From the NCBI RefSeq assembly GCF_000720255.1, contig NZ_JOJE01000008.1, forward strand, positions 62,001-126,000: a stretch of DNA of 64,000 nucleotides, in the 5' to 3' direction. Every line of letters begins with the position of its first letter. Within the stretch, counting starts at the first letter, position 1. This document shows, one piece after another, positions 1 to 8,007 of the stretch. The notes beneath the pieces are model-generated. The model was not told the origin of the DNA. It was given only the letters and a program-made list of their open reading frames with translations, and made no database searches. Position numbers and translations under genes: made by a program. Source of the stretch: Streptomyces griseus subsp. griseus (GTDB taxonomy: Bacteria > Actinomycetota > Actinomycetes > Streptomycetales > Streptomycetaceae).

Positions 1-21
1 AACCGGCGGCGTGACCGCGGC

Positions 22-747
22 TCACACGGCGCGCGCCGCCACCAGCCAGGCCGACGGCAGCACGATCCGGGTGCCGTCCGGTCGGTACTCGGTGGTGGTC
101 AGCGGGAGTTCACCGCTCGCCAGGACGGTGAGCCCGGCCGCCCGCACCAGCTCGGGCAGCACGTCGTCGGCGACGTCACCGGGCACGATGCCGTGCCGAA
201 GGACGGGCGCGAGCTTGGCCGGCGGGCCGTCCGGGCGCTGTGCCAGCTCCAGCAGGACGGGGCGGGCTGTCTCGGACGGTTCCACGACGAAGGCACGGCC
301 GCGCTCACCGACGAGCGTGGCGAGCCCGTCGACCAGCGGCTGCCGGTCGTCGGGCTCGCACTGGTGCAGCACACCCCGCATGTACACGTTGGTGTCGCCC
401 AGTTCGGCGTGCAGCGTCTCCGTCTCGGTCTTCTCGGCCGCGTCCAGCAGCCGGTACCTCGCCTGCCCCGCGGGATCGGCGCGGCGGGCGCGGTCCACGG
501 CGGCGGCGACCAGGTCGGTGCCGACCACGTGCGGGAAGCGGTCGGCGAGGAAGCGCGTCTGTGTGCCGCTGCCGCAGCCGAGATCCACCAACGGCAGCCC
601 GGGCTCGGTCAGCAGGGGTTCGAAGAGCGCGAGGTGCGGGCCGGCGGTCAGGGCGGGCTCCGCGTCCCAGAACACGGCGCCCGGTTCGTCGGTGGCCTCA
701 CTCCAGAAGCCTTCCCAGGCCTGGCGGTACCGGCTCGACACGCTCAT
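22..747 (-). CDS. class I SAM-dependent methyltransferase
   Basis: A 241-residue protein with the glycine-rich SAM-binding motif DLGCGSG at residues 55-61, followed by an acidic strand end (VVGTDLV) typical of Rossmann-fold class I methyltransferases. The substrate cannot be told from sequence. I place the start at the ATG at 747 (MSVSSRYRQ), because the in-frame residues before it are Arg-rich and look non-coding. It is the first complete gene of the window. It lies downstream of, and on the same strand as, the SpoIIE-type phosphatase, but a 190-bp gap separates them, so co-transcription is uncertain. Family assignment is firm, function unknown. Confidence 0.85.
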   Translation of the reverse strand: MSVSSRYRQAWEGFWSEATDEPGAVFWDAEPALTAGPHLALFEPLLTEPGLPLVDLGCGSGTQTRFLADRFPHVVGTDLVAAAVDRARRADPAGQARYRLLDAAEKTETETLHAELGDTNVYMRGVLHQCEPDDRQPLVDGLATLVGERGRAFVVEPSETARPVLLELAQRPDGPPAKLAPVLRHGIVPGDVADDVLPELVRAAGLTVLASGELPLTTTEYRPDGTRIVLPSAWLVAARAV

Positions 748-848
748 GACCACTCCCCGGGTACGGCGGCGATCCGTCGTGAGTGACGGGCCAGTACGGT
801 CTACCGCCACCTGGGGACGACGACAAGCGTGGTGCGCGATCCTTCACG

Positions 849-907
849 CCGCGTACGAGCCGCGTACCCGAAAACACCCACTGTGCGTGCCCTGTTCAGC
901 CGCGTAC
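849..907. repeat. three direct CCGCGTAC repeats upstream of methyltransferase
   Basis: The octamer CCGCGTAC occurs at 849-856, 860-867 and 900-907, inside the 190-bp gap upstream of the methyltransferase. The first two copies are 11 bp apart, which is one helical turn and the arrangement used by SARP-type activators. The role is inferred only. Confidence 0.35.
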
Positions 908-937
908 GGAGCAGACTCCCGCCCCCTGTCGTGCGGT

Positions 938-3388
938 TCAGCGGCGCGGTAGCGTGAGTTCGAACCACACCGTCTTGCCCGCGCCCCTGCGGCTGGCGCC
1001 CCACTCGCGGGCCAGGGTGCTCACCACGCGCAGCCCCCGCCCGAACTCGTCACCCGGCCCGGCGCTGAGCAGCGTCGGCAGCTCGTGGTCGTCGTCGTCC
1101 ACCTCGCACAGCAGCGTGTCGCCGCGCACCAGGCGCAGTTCGACGGGGCGGCCGTGGGAATGCCGTACGGCGTTGGTGACCAGTTCGCCGACGAGGAGCG
1201 CGGCGGTGTCGGCGATGCGGGCGAGGCCCCAGTCGTGCAGCTGCTCCCGGACCGCGGCGCGGGCCCGGCCCACCTCGGCGGGGTCGAGGGGGAGCCGCCA
1301 TTCCGCCACGTCGTCGGGTTCGATGCCGCCCAGGCGGGCCATCAGCAGGGCCACGTCGTCCTTGCGGCCGCCCCGGGGGTTGAGGGCGCGGATGATGGTG
1401 TCGCAGGCGTCGTCCATGGAGGCGGCCGGGTGCGCGGCGGACTCGCACAGGGTGGCCAGGCCCACGCCGATGTCCTCGCCGCGCACCTCCACGAGTCCGT
1501 CGGTGCACATCACCAGCCGGTCACCGGGCTCCACGCGCACGCGCACCGCCTCGAAGGGCACCCCGCCGACGCCGATGGGCGCGCCGGTCGGCAGGTCGAG
1601 GAGTTCGCTGCGGCCGTCCTCGGCGCGGACCAGCACCGGTGGGATGTGACCCGCGTTGGCGAGGTGCAGCTCGCTCGCGATCGGGTCGTAGACGGCGTAC
1701 AGGCAGGTCGCGAGGTAGGTGTCGCCGAGGCGCTGGGCGAGGTCGTCGAGATTGCGCAGCAGCTGGGCGGGCGGCAGGTCGAGGGCGGCCATGGTCTGTA
1801 CGGCCGTACGCAACTGGCCCATCATGGCGGCCGAGTTGAGGCCGTGGCCCATGACGTCGCCGACGACGAGCGCGGTGCGGGCGCCGGGCAGCTTGACGGA
1901 GTCGAACCAGTCGCCGCCGACGCGTCCCAGCAACGTACCCGGCAGGTAGCGGGTGGCGATGTCGCAGCCCGCCATGCGCGGCGGGATCCGCGGCAGCATG
2001 CTGTCCTGGAGGGTCTCGGCGACGCTCTCCTGGTGGGTGTACATGCGGGCGTTGTCGAGTACGAGGCCCGCGCGGGCGGCGAGTTCGGCACCCGTGACGC
2101 GGTCCATGTCGTTGAACTCGGCGCGGTCGGGGTGGCGCAGCAGGATCATGAAGCCGAGGACGACGTCGCGGGCCTTCAGCGGCACGACGAGCATGGAGCG
2201 GCCCGTGATGAGCGGCCGGATGTCGCGCTTGTCGAACTGCGAGGCGATGGCGTGCCCCATCTGTTCGCTGATGCGCGGCACGAGGACGGGCTCGCCGGTG
2301 GTCATGCACTGGAAGAACGGGGTGTGCGCCGGGAACGGCATGGCCTCGCCGACGGGTACGACGTCGTCCCAGCGGCCGGGTTCGTCGGTGTGCTCCAGGG
2401 CGACCCGGTGCCACATCGTGGTCGTGTCCGGCACGCCCTCCGGGAAGCCCTCCCCCGCGACGACCTGTTCGCGCAGATACGTGCCGGCGACGTCGGTGAA
2501 GCGCGGTACGACGGCCCTGCTGACCTCGACGATCGTCCGGGAGAGGTCGAGCGAGGTGCCGATCCTGCCGCTGACCTCGTTGAGGAACTCCAGTCGTTCG
2601 CGGACCGCCGCGTACTCGAGGTCCTGCGCCTCGTCCGCGAGGTCGTCGGGTACAGGCAGCCCCTCGGCGGCGGCACGGGCGGCGCGCTCGCGGCGCGCCC
2701 TGCGCTCGGTGCGCCGGGCCACGCCCCAGTCGGGGGTGACGGGGACCCGGTCGTTCTGACTGAACTCCAATACGGGGTAGCCGAGTTCGAGGACCTGGGC
2801 GACGATGCGGGCGCTCTCCTCGACGCTCATGCTGGGCAGGATCTCGGGCAGCCCGCGGGCCAGTTCCTCGGCTCCGGGGAAGTCGGTGTGCAGGGCGAAG
2901 CCGGGCGCGATCCGCTCGGCGGTCACGCCCTGGGGCTCATCGGCACGCAGCCCCGCCGCGTCCGCCGCCAGGACGAGGAGCCGCTCCGGGCCGGGGCCGA
3001 CCAGCGGGTAGGCCCACCACAGGACGTCGGCACGGTCACGGTCGGGTGCGGTGAGACGGGCGCGGCCGGCCGCCGGGTAGGACGATCCGCCGTCCAGGGA
3101 GGGCCCGAGGCCGGGGCCGGGGTCGTCGTACGCCGCGAAGGAGCCGTAACGGGGTCGTTCGTCGTCCTCGTCGGGGAGTGCGCCGGAGACGGGCAGCAGG
3201 TCGAGGGCGGGCCGCCCGACGGCCGCCTCCTTGGCGACGCCGAAGAGGCGGCGCGCTCCCGTGCTCCAGTGGGATACGAGGCCCTCACGGTCGACGACGA
3301 CCACGGCCAGTGGGACGCGCCCGGCCCCGGCGCGGTCCGGGGCCGCGCCGGGATCGGGAGGCGTGTCCCTCTCGATGCCACGGTCCAT
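938..3388 (-). CDS. PAS-GAF-SpoIIE serine phosphatase with C-terminal anti-sigma-type ATPase domain
   Basis: An 816-residue multidomain signalling protein. The N-terminus (about 25-85) looks like a PAS sensor (VVVVDREGLVSHWS). A GAF domain follows at about 270-430, then a PP2C/SpoIIE phosphatase at about 450-665 with metal-site motifs GGDWFD, GDVMGHG and CTDGLVE. A GHKL/RsbW-like ATPase sits at about 690-815 with the N-box VGELVTNAVRH and a glycine box GRGLRVV. Such proteins dephosphorylate anti-sigma antagonists, and the kinase-like domain may itself act on an antagonist (known for the family; partner unknown here). The ATG at 3388 follows GGGGAGGG. No sigma or antagonist gene lies next to it. 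Confidence 0.9.
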   Translation of the reverse strand: MDRGIERDTPPDPGAAPDRAGAGRVPLAVVVVDREGLVSHWSTGARRLFGVAKEAAVGRPALDLLPVSGALPDEDDERPRYGSFAAYDDPGPGLGPSLDGGSSYPAAGRARLTAPDRDRADVLWWAYPLVGPGPERLLVLAADAAGLRADEPQGVTAERIAPGFALHTDFPGAEELARGLPEILPSMSVEESARIVAQVLELGYPVLEFSQNDRVPVTPDWGVARRTERRARRERAARAAAEGLPVPDDLADEAQDLEYAAVRERLEFLNEVSGRIGTSLDLSRTIVEVSRAVVPRFTDVAGTYLREQVVAGEGFPEGVPDTTTMWHRVALEHTDEPGRWDDVVPVGEAMPFPAHTPFFQCMTTGEPVLVPRISEQMGHAIASQFDKRDIRPLITGRSMLVVPLKARDVVLGFMILLRHPDRAEFNDMDRVTGAELAARAGLVLDNARMYTHQESVAETLQDSMLPRIPPRMAGCDIATRYLPGTLLGRVGGDWFDSVKLPGARTALVVGDVMGHGLNSAAMMGQLRTAVQTMAALDLPPAQLLRNLDDLAQRLGDTYLATCLYAVYDPIASELHLANAGHIPPVLVRAEDGRSELLDLPTGAPIGVGGVPFEAVRVRVEPGDRLVMCTDGLVEVRGEDIGVGLATLCESAAHPAASMDDACDTIIRALNPRGGRKDDVALLMARLGGIEPDDVAEWRLPLDPAEVGRARAAVREQLHDWGLARIADTAALLVGELVTNAVRHSHGRPVELRLVRGDTLLCEVDDDDHELPTLLSAGPGDEFGRGLRVVSTLAREWGASRRGAGKTVWFELTLPRR

Positions 3389-3530
3389 GGCCCAGGCCCT
3401 CCCCAGAGCTGCGCAAGATCTGCCCCCGCGCGACCACGTTACGACCGGGCCGGTTCACGATGTGCGGCATTTCTGTAATTGGTTCCACCGGGTGTGCTCC
3501 GGCGCACGGGACCGCGCGCGGGGCGTGGGC

Positions 3531-6023
3531 TCAGTCCTCGTGCCCCAGATGGAGGTCGCGTTCCGTGGCCCCTGCGCCGGCCACCTGGAGCACGGTGGCC
3601 ACGGGTGGGTAGCCGGTCGCGATGACGGTGTACTCGCCGGAGGCGAGGTCGGCGAACCGGAATGTTCCGTCGGGCCCGGTGGTGAGCGTGTCCACGACGT
3701 TCCCGGTCAGGTCGAGCAGCGTCACGCGCGCGTCCTCGACGGGCCTCCCCCACCCTCCGGGCGGGGGGACCCCCATCTCGCTTCGCTCGCCGCCGGCGCG
3801 CACGGTGCCGCGCAGCACGGCTCCGCCGGCGAGTTCGACGTCCTGGCGGGTCTCCCGGGAGGCCCGCACGGTGACGGGGAGCGCGGCCGGGCGGAACCCG
3901 GGCGCGCTCGCGGCGAGGGTGTACTCGCCCGCGACCAGATCCGGAACGGCGTAGCCGCCCTCGCGGCCGGTGCGGGTGGTGGCCACGACCTCGCCGTGGA
4001 CGTCGGTGAGGGTGATGGTGGCGTCCGGCATCGGAGTGCCCTCCCTGGTCCGCACCCGGCCGCTGAGCCCTCCGGCGCCGCCGCCGAGGACGATGTCGAG
4101 TTCGACGGGGCGTTCGCCGAGGGTCACCGAGATCGCCTGCGGCTGGTGGCCGCCCGCGGCGGCGATGAGTACGTACGCGCCCGGTCCGGGCGTGGGCAGC
4201 GCGTACCGCCCGTCGTCGCCGCTCGCGGCCCGCCCGATCTGCTGTCCGGCGACGTCGATGAGGGTGAGGGCGGCGCGGGGCACGACGGTCCCGTCGGAGT
4301 GCCGGACCATGCCGAGGACGGGGACGGCGGCGGCGTACGGCGAGCGGAGCGAGATGGGGGTCCCACCGTCCGAAGGGTGGGGAAGGGGCGGCGGCACTGC
4401 GGCGTTCACCTCCTCCTCGTCGGCGGCGGGGGCGTCGTGGGGCACCAGTGGCTTCTCCTTGAGGAAGCAGGCGATGAGCAGTCCGGCGACGAGCAGCGGC
4501 ACGAGGTAGAGGAAGATCCGGGGCATCACGTCGACGTAGGCGTCGACATAGGCGTCGCGCAGCCGCGGGGGCAGCGCGTGCACGAGCTGCGGGGTGAGCG
4601 CCTCGGGGTCGGGCAGTCCGGCGCCCGCGCGTGGGGGCAGCCGCTCCTCCAGGGCGTCGGCGAGGCGTCCGGCGAAGAGGGTGCCGAAGGCCGCCGCTCC
4701 GACGCTGCCGCCGATCTGCCGGAAGTAGTTGGTGGCGCTGGTGGCGGTGGAGAGGTCGGCGGCGCGCACGGAGTTCTGCACGGCGAGGATCAGCACCGGC
4801 ATCACCATGCCGAGACCGGCGCCGAGGACGGCCGTCCAGACGCTGTACTGCACCCGTGGCGTGTCGGCCTCGAGACGGGACAGCAGACACATCCCGAGGA
4901 CGGAGAGGGCGCTGCCGAGGACCGGGTAGATCCGGTAGCGGCCGGTGTGGCTGATGAGCCGGCCGCAGACGATGGAGGCGCCGACGATGCCGCCCGTCAT
5001 GGGCAGCATCAGCAGTCCGGACTCGGTGGCGCTCGCCCCGTCGACCATCTGGAGGAAGGTCGGCAGGTAGCTCGCGGCGCCGAACAGCGCGACGCCGGTC
5101 ACCAGGCCCACCAATGCGGTGACGTTGAAGACGGAGTCCCTGAACAGCCGGAGTGGGATGAGGGGTTCGGCGACGCGGTGCTCGGCGACGAGGAAGGAGG
5201 CGGTGGCGAGGAACGCGCCGGCGCCCAGTCCGAGAACGACACGGGAGTCCCAGGCGTACTCGGTGCCGCCCCAACTGGCCAGCAGCACCAGGCAGGTGGA
5301 GGACGCCGTGAGCAACAGCGCGCCGAGCATGTCGATCCGGGCCCGGCCGCTCGGCTTGGGGAGCTTGAGGGCGAGCGCGACGACGACCAGGGTCAGCAGG
5401 CCGAAGGGGACGTTGACGTAGAAGCACCACCGCCAGGAGAGGTGGTCAGTGAAGTACCCGCCGAGGAGGGGCCCGGCCACCGAGGCGACGCCGAACGCGG
5501 CGCCGATGAGGCCCAGGAAGCGGCCGCGCCGGTGGGACGGCACGATGTCGGCGCTGATCGCCTGCACGCCGGTGATGAGCCCGCCCGCGCCTACGCCCTG
5601 GACCGCGCGGAAGGCGATCAGCTGGTCCATGGTCTGTGCGCGGCCCGCGAGCGCGGAGCCGATGACGAAGACGACGATCGCGAACTGGAAGACGCCCTTG
5701 CGGCCGAGGAGGTCACCGAGTTTGCCGTAGACCGGCAGTCCCACGGTGGCCGTGACGAGGTAGGCGGTGATCGCCCAGGACATCCTGTCCAGGCCGTGCA
5801 GTTCACCGACGATCCGCGGCAGCGCGGTGGCGACGCTCATCTGCTCCAGGGCGGCCAGGAGCAGCGCGAGCAGCAGCGCGACGAAGATCACCCGCACCCG
5901 CCGTGGACTCGGTCGCGGTGCGGCGGCCGGCCCCGGAGGCGGGCCTGGGGAAGAACCCGTCGACGCCGGTTCGTCCCCGATCTCCTCCCGCAGCCCGTCG
6001 TGCACCAGAGTGGTCCCGCGCAT
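3531..6023 (-). CDS. DHA2-family MFS exporter fused to carboxypeptidase-regulatory-like repeats
   Basis: About 830 residues from the ATG at 6023 (MRGTTLVHDG). Residues about 50-500 are a 14-helix EmrB/QacA-type drug-proton antiporter with the motif A variant GKLGDLLGRKG and motif C region GAGGLITGVQAI. The last helix ends in a Lys-rich turn. The C-terminal 300 residues contain three consecutive CarboxypepD_reg-like beta-sandwich repeats, each with a G-x-V-R start and a GxYxLP/GEY core. Two copies of a 47-bp palindromic repeat are inserted in frame in this region (see repeats). If the 14-helix topology holds, the beta-sandwiches face the cytoplasm, which is odd because this fold is usually extracytoplasmic. 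The substrate is unknown. Confidence 0.88.
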   Translation of the reverse strand: MRGTTLVHDGLREEIGDEPASTGSSPGPPPGPAAAPRPSPRRVRVIFVALLLALLLAALEQMSVATALPRIVGELHGLDRMSWAITAYLVTATVGLPVYGKLGDLLGRKGVFQFAIVVFVIGSALAGRAQTMDQLIAFRAVQGVGAGGLITGVQAISADIVPSHRRGRFLGLIGAAFGVASVAGPLLGGYFTDHLSWRWCFYVNVPFGLLTLVVVALALKLPKPSGRARIDMLGALLLTASSTCLVLLASWGGTEYAWDSRVVLGLGAGAFLATASFLVAEHRVAEPLIPLRLFRDSVFNVTALVGLVTGVALFGAASYLPTFLQMVDGASATESGLLMLPMTGGIVGASIVCGRLISHTGRYRIYPVLGSALSVLGMCLLSRLEADTPRVQYSVWTAVLGAGLGMVMPVLILAVQNSVRAADLSTATSATNYFRQIGGSVGAAAFGTLFAGRLADALEERLPPRAGAGLPDPEALTPQLVHALPPRLRDAYVDAYVDVMPRIFLYLVPLLVAGLLIACFLKEKPLVPHDAPAADEEEVNAAVPPPLPHPSDGGTPISLRSPYAAAVPVLGMVRHSDGTVVPRAALTLIDVAGQQIGRAASGDDGRYALPTPGPGAYVLIAAAGGHQPQAISVTLGERPVELDIVLGGGAGGLSGRVRTREGTPMPDATITLTDVHGEVVATTRTGREGGYAVPDLVAGEYTLAASAPGFRPAALPVTVRASRETRQDVELAGGAVLRGTVRAGGERSEMGVPPPGGWGRPVEDARVTLLDLTGNVVDTLTTGPDGTFRFADLASGEYTVIATGYPPVATVLQVAGAGATERDLHLGHED
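3745..3791 (+). repeat. REP-like 47-bp element, copy A (inside MFS fusion gene)
   Basis: This 47-bp segment matches the reverse complement of 4339-4385 at 42 of 47 positions by hand alignment. It lies within the third beta-sandwich repeat of the exporter gene, where it adds about 16 codons (translated core SEMGVPPPGGWG) between VRAGG and RPVEDARV. The sister repeat has no such insert. A short G/C stem with a small loop occupies the 5' part. Confidence 0.75.
4339..4385 (-). repeat. REP-like 47-bp element, copy B (inverted orientation)
   Basis: The second copy of the element at 3745-3791, in the opposite orientation and about 550 bp away. Here it is read in frame as part of the linker (PHPSDGGTPISLRSP) just before the first beta-sandwich repeat. 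CCCACC and GGTGGG flank a TTCGG-like loop, so each copy can fold into a hairpin. Confidence 0.75.
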
Positions 6024-6108
6024 GTGCCGCTCCCCTCGTCGCGCCTGCCGCACAAGTCCCGCTTAAGGCGACAACCACGAGTGAGGGCTCCGGGTTACGG
6101 CATGTCGG

Positions 6109-6164
6109 AAAGCCCCCCGGTAGATCCACTCGAACCAGTGAGGGGATCAACACCCGGGGGGCTT
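6109..6164. terminator. structured terminator between SRPBCC gene and MFS gene
   Basis: AAGCCCCCCGG at 6110-6120 pairs perfectly with CCGGGGGGCTT at 6154-6164. The 33-nt loop contains further pairing (CACT/AGTG, GATC/GATC). It lies just downstream of the SRPBCC stop on the minus strand and probably ends that transcript. Confidence 0.6.
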
Positions 6165-6178
6165 CCGTCGCTTGGGAG

Positions 6179-6622
6179 CTACTTCTCGACCTCGGTGGCG
6201 AGGTTGGCGAGGACCGCGTCGTAGATCCGGCCGAGGCCCTTGGGCGCGAAGGTCTTCTCGAAGAAGCCGCCGATGCCGCCGGCACCCTTCCAGGTGGTGG
6301 TCACGACGACCCGGGAGGCGCCCTCGCCGGCCGGGGTGACGCGCCAGGTGGTGACCATGGAGGAGTTGCGGTCCTTCTCGACGAGCTCGCCGTCGGTGGG
6401 CTCGGAGACCTCCAGGAGGCAGTCGCGCACGCGCTTGCTGGTGGCCTGGAGCTTCCAGTGGACGAGGGTGCCCTCGCCGTCGCCACCCTCGCGCACCTCG
6501 TACTCGCTGAAGTGCTCGGGCAGCAGCCTCGCGCGCGCGTCGCTGTAGTCGGCGAGGGTGTCGAACACCTTCTCCGGGTCCGCGGCGACGACCCGCTCGG
6601 TAGTGGCCTCGACCTGCGCCAT
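6179..6622 (-). CDS. SRPBCC (START-like) family protein
   Basis: A 147-residue protein of the SRPBCC/polyketide cyclase-like helix-grip fold. It begins MAQVEATTERVVAADPEKVF, which is the usual first strand and helix, and ends in a long amphipathic C-terminal helix (GLGRIYDAVLANL). The start at the ATG at 6622 is preceded by a GGAGGAATCC-type site. Members bind hydrophobic ligands, but none can be assigned here. It is divergent from the radical SAM gene and shares a 179-bp intergenic region with it. Confidence 0.85.
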   Translation of the reverse strand: MAQVEATTERVVAADPEKVFDTLADYSDARARLLPEHFSEYEVREGGDGEGTLVHWKLQATSKRVRDCLLEVSEPTDGELVEKDRNSSMVTTWRVTPAGEGASRVVVTTTWKGAGGIGGFFEKTFAPKGLGRIYDAVLANLATEVEK

Positions 6623-6757
6623 CGGATTCCTCCAGGACCTGAATTCTCGGGGTTGGGGCAAGCCAACCACCCCGCTCCCCGGCGGCCAAATCGGGGTCCC
6701 GGATGTGACCGATCGGGTTCCGAACGGCGACCGGGAATGACGCCCGCACGATCATGG

Positions 6758-6769
6758 GAACAGATGTTC
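6758..6769. promoter_or_regulatory. putative LexA (SOS) box
   Basis: GAACAGATGTTC is a perfect GAAC-N4-GTTC palindrome of the actinobacterial LexA-box type. It lies 33 bp upstream of the radical SAM start and immediately before a -10-like TATTGT at 6770-6775, so bound LexA would block the promoter. Confidence 0.6.
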
Positions 6770-6801
6770 TATTGTGGGGGCAGCGCTACCGAGGAGGCGT
6801 C

Positions 6802-7842
6802 ATGCGCTGGGAGAACCTCACAGTGGAGCCGGGCGAGCACGGCCGGGCCGACGCCGCGCTGTTCGGCGCGGACGCGGTCACCACCCGCACGTTCGACACC
6901 CCGGAGTTCCGTGGCATCACGTTCCACGAGATCCGGGCCCGCTCGATCATCAACCGGGTGCCGGGCGCCTCGCGCATGCCGTTCGAGTGGACCGTGAACC
7001 CGTATCGCGGCTGCACGCACGCGTGCGTGTACTGCTTCGCCCGCAAGACGCACAGCTACCTCGACCTCGACACGGGGATCGGCTTCGACACCCAGATCGT
7101 GGTCAAGGTGAACGCGCCCGAGGTGCTGCGCCGTCAGCTCGCCTCCCACCGCTGGCGGGGCGACCACATCGCGATGGGCACCAACGTCGACTGCTACCAG
7201 CGCGCCGAGGGCCGCTACCGGCTGATGCCGGGCATCCTGGCGGCCCTGCGCGACCACGCGAACCCCTTCTCGATCCTGACCAAGGGCACGCTGATCCTGC
7301 GCGACCTGGACCTGCTGACCCAGGCCGCCGAGGTGACGGACGTGGGCATCTCCGTCTCGGTGGGCTTCACCGACGCCGAGCTGTGGCGCACCGTCGAGCC
7401 GGGCACACCCGCCCCGGAGCGGCGCCTTGACGTCGTACGGACCCTCGGCGAGCACGGCATCGGCTGCGGAGTCCTGATGGCGCCGGTGATCCCGTTCCTG
7501 AGCGACCAGCCTGCCCAACTGCGCGAGACCGTGCGGGCGATCGCCGCCTCCGGGGCCACCTCGGTCACACCGCTCGTGCTGCACCTGCGCCCCGGGGCCC
7601 GCGAGTGGTTCATGGCCTGGCTCGGGCAGCACCACCCCCACCTGGTACGGCGCTACGAGCGGCTCTACGCGGAGGGCGCCTACGCCCCGAAGTGGTACCA
7701 GCGCCGGATCACCCGTCAGGTGCACGACCTGGCCCAGGAGTACGGCATCGGGCCCGCGCGCGCGGGGATGACGCGACGGATCAGGCCGCCGGAGCCGGAG
7801 CGGCCCGCCGCCCCCGAAGCGACCCAACTGTCGCTGATCTGA
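6802..7842 (+). CDS. Rv2578c-family radical SAM protein
   Basis: A 346-residue radical SAM enzyme with the cluster motif CTHACVYC (C71, C75, C78) after the characteristic NPYRGCTH segment of the Rv2578c/SplB-like family. I chose the ATG at 6802 because GAGGAGG at 6791-6797 precedes it at good spacing. The earlier in-frame ATG at 6754 would overlap the SOS box and the promoter. The SplB-like family includes DNA-photolesion repair enzymes, but the substrate of this subfamily is not established. The LexA-type box upstream suggests induction by DNA damage. Confidence 0.9.
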   Translation: MRWENLTVEPGEHGRADAALFGADAVTTRTFDTPEFRGITFHEIRARSIINRVPGASRMPFEWTVNPYRGCTHACVYCFARKTHSYLDLDTGIGFDTQIVVKVNAPEVLRRQLASHRWRGDHIAMGTNVDCYQRAEGRYRLMPGILAALRDHANPFSILTKGTLILRDLDLLTQAAEVTDVGISVSVGFTDAELWRTVEPGTPAPERRLDVVRTLGEHGIGCGVLMAPVIPFLSDQPAQLRETVRAIAASGATSVTPLVLHLRPGAREWFMAWLGQHHPHLVRRYERLYAEGAYAPKWYQRRITRQVHDLAQEYGIGPARAGMTRRIRPPEPERPAAPEATQLSLI

Positions 7843-7904
7843 GAGCGCCGAGCCGAGAGCGTTCGAGGGTAGGGGCGTTCGAGCGCATCCGGCGGACCAA
7901 TTGG

Positions 7905-7917
7905 GTCAATTATTGAC
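7905..7917. promoter_or_regulatory. inverted repeat in AT-rich promoter region of the S33 peptidase
   Basis: GTCAAT-T-ATTGAC forms a 6+6 inverted repeat within an unusually AT-rich stretch (about 7897-7925), 90 bp upstream of the peptidase start. It probably marks the promoter or operator region. No regulator gene is adjacent. Confidence 0.35.
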
Positions 7918-8007
7918 ATAATACGTTCTTCGAAACGTGGTTCCCGGGACGATGCGGCGAGGACCGTGACTTTCACGGTCCGACATCTTCCGTCCTGGGA
8001 GGACTGC

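Noticed and set aside
3231..6224. 997-codon plus-strand ORF opposite the MFS exporter
   Set aside because: Low-complexity Gly/Glu/Arg composition and no family motif. It spans intergenic DNA and a terminator, so it is a frame shadow.
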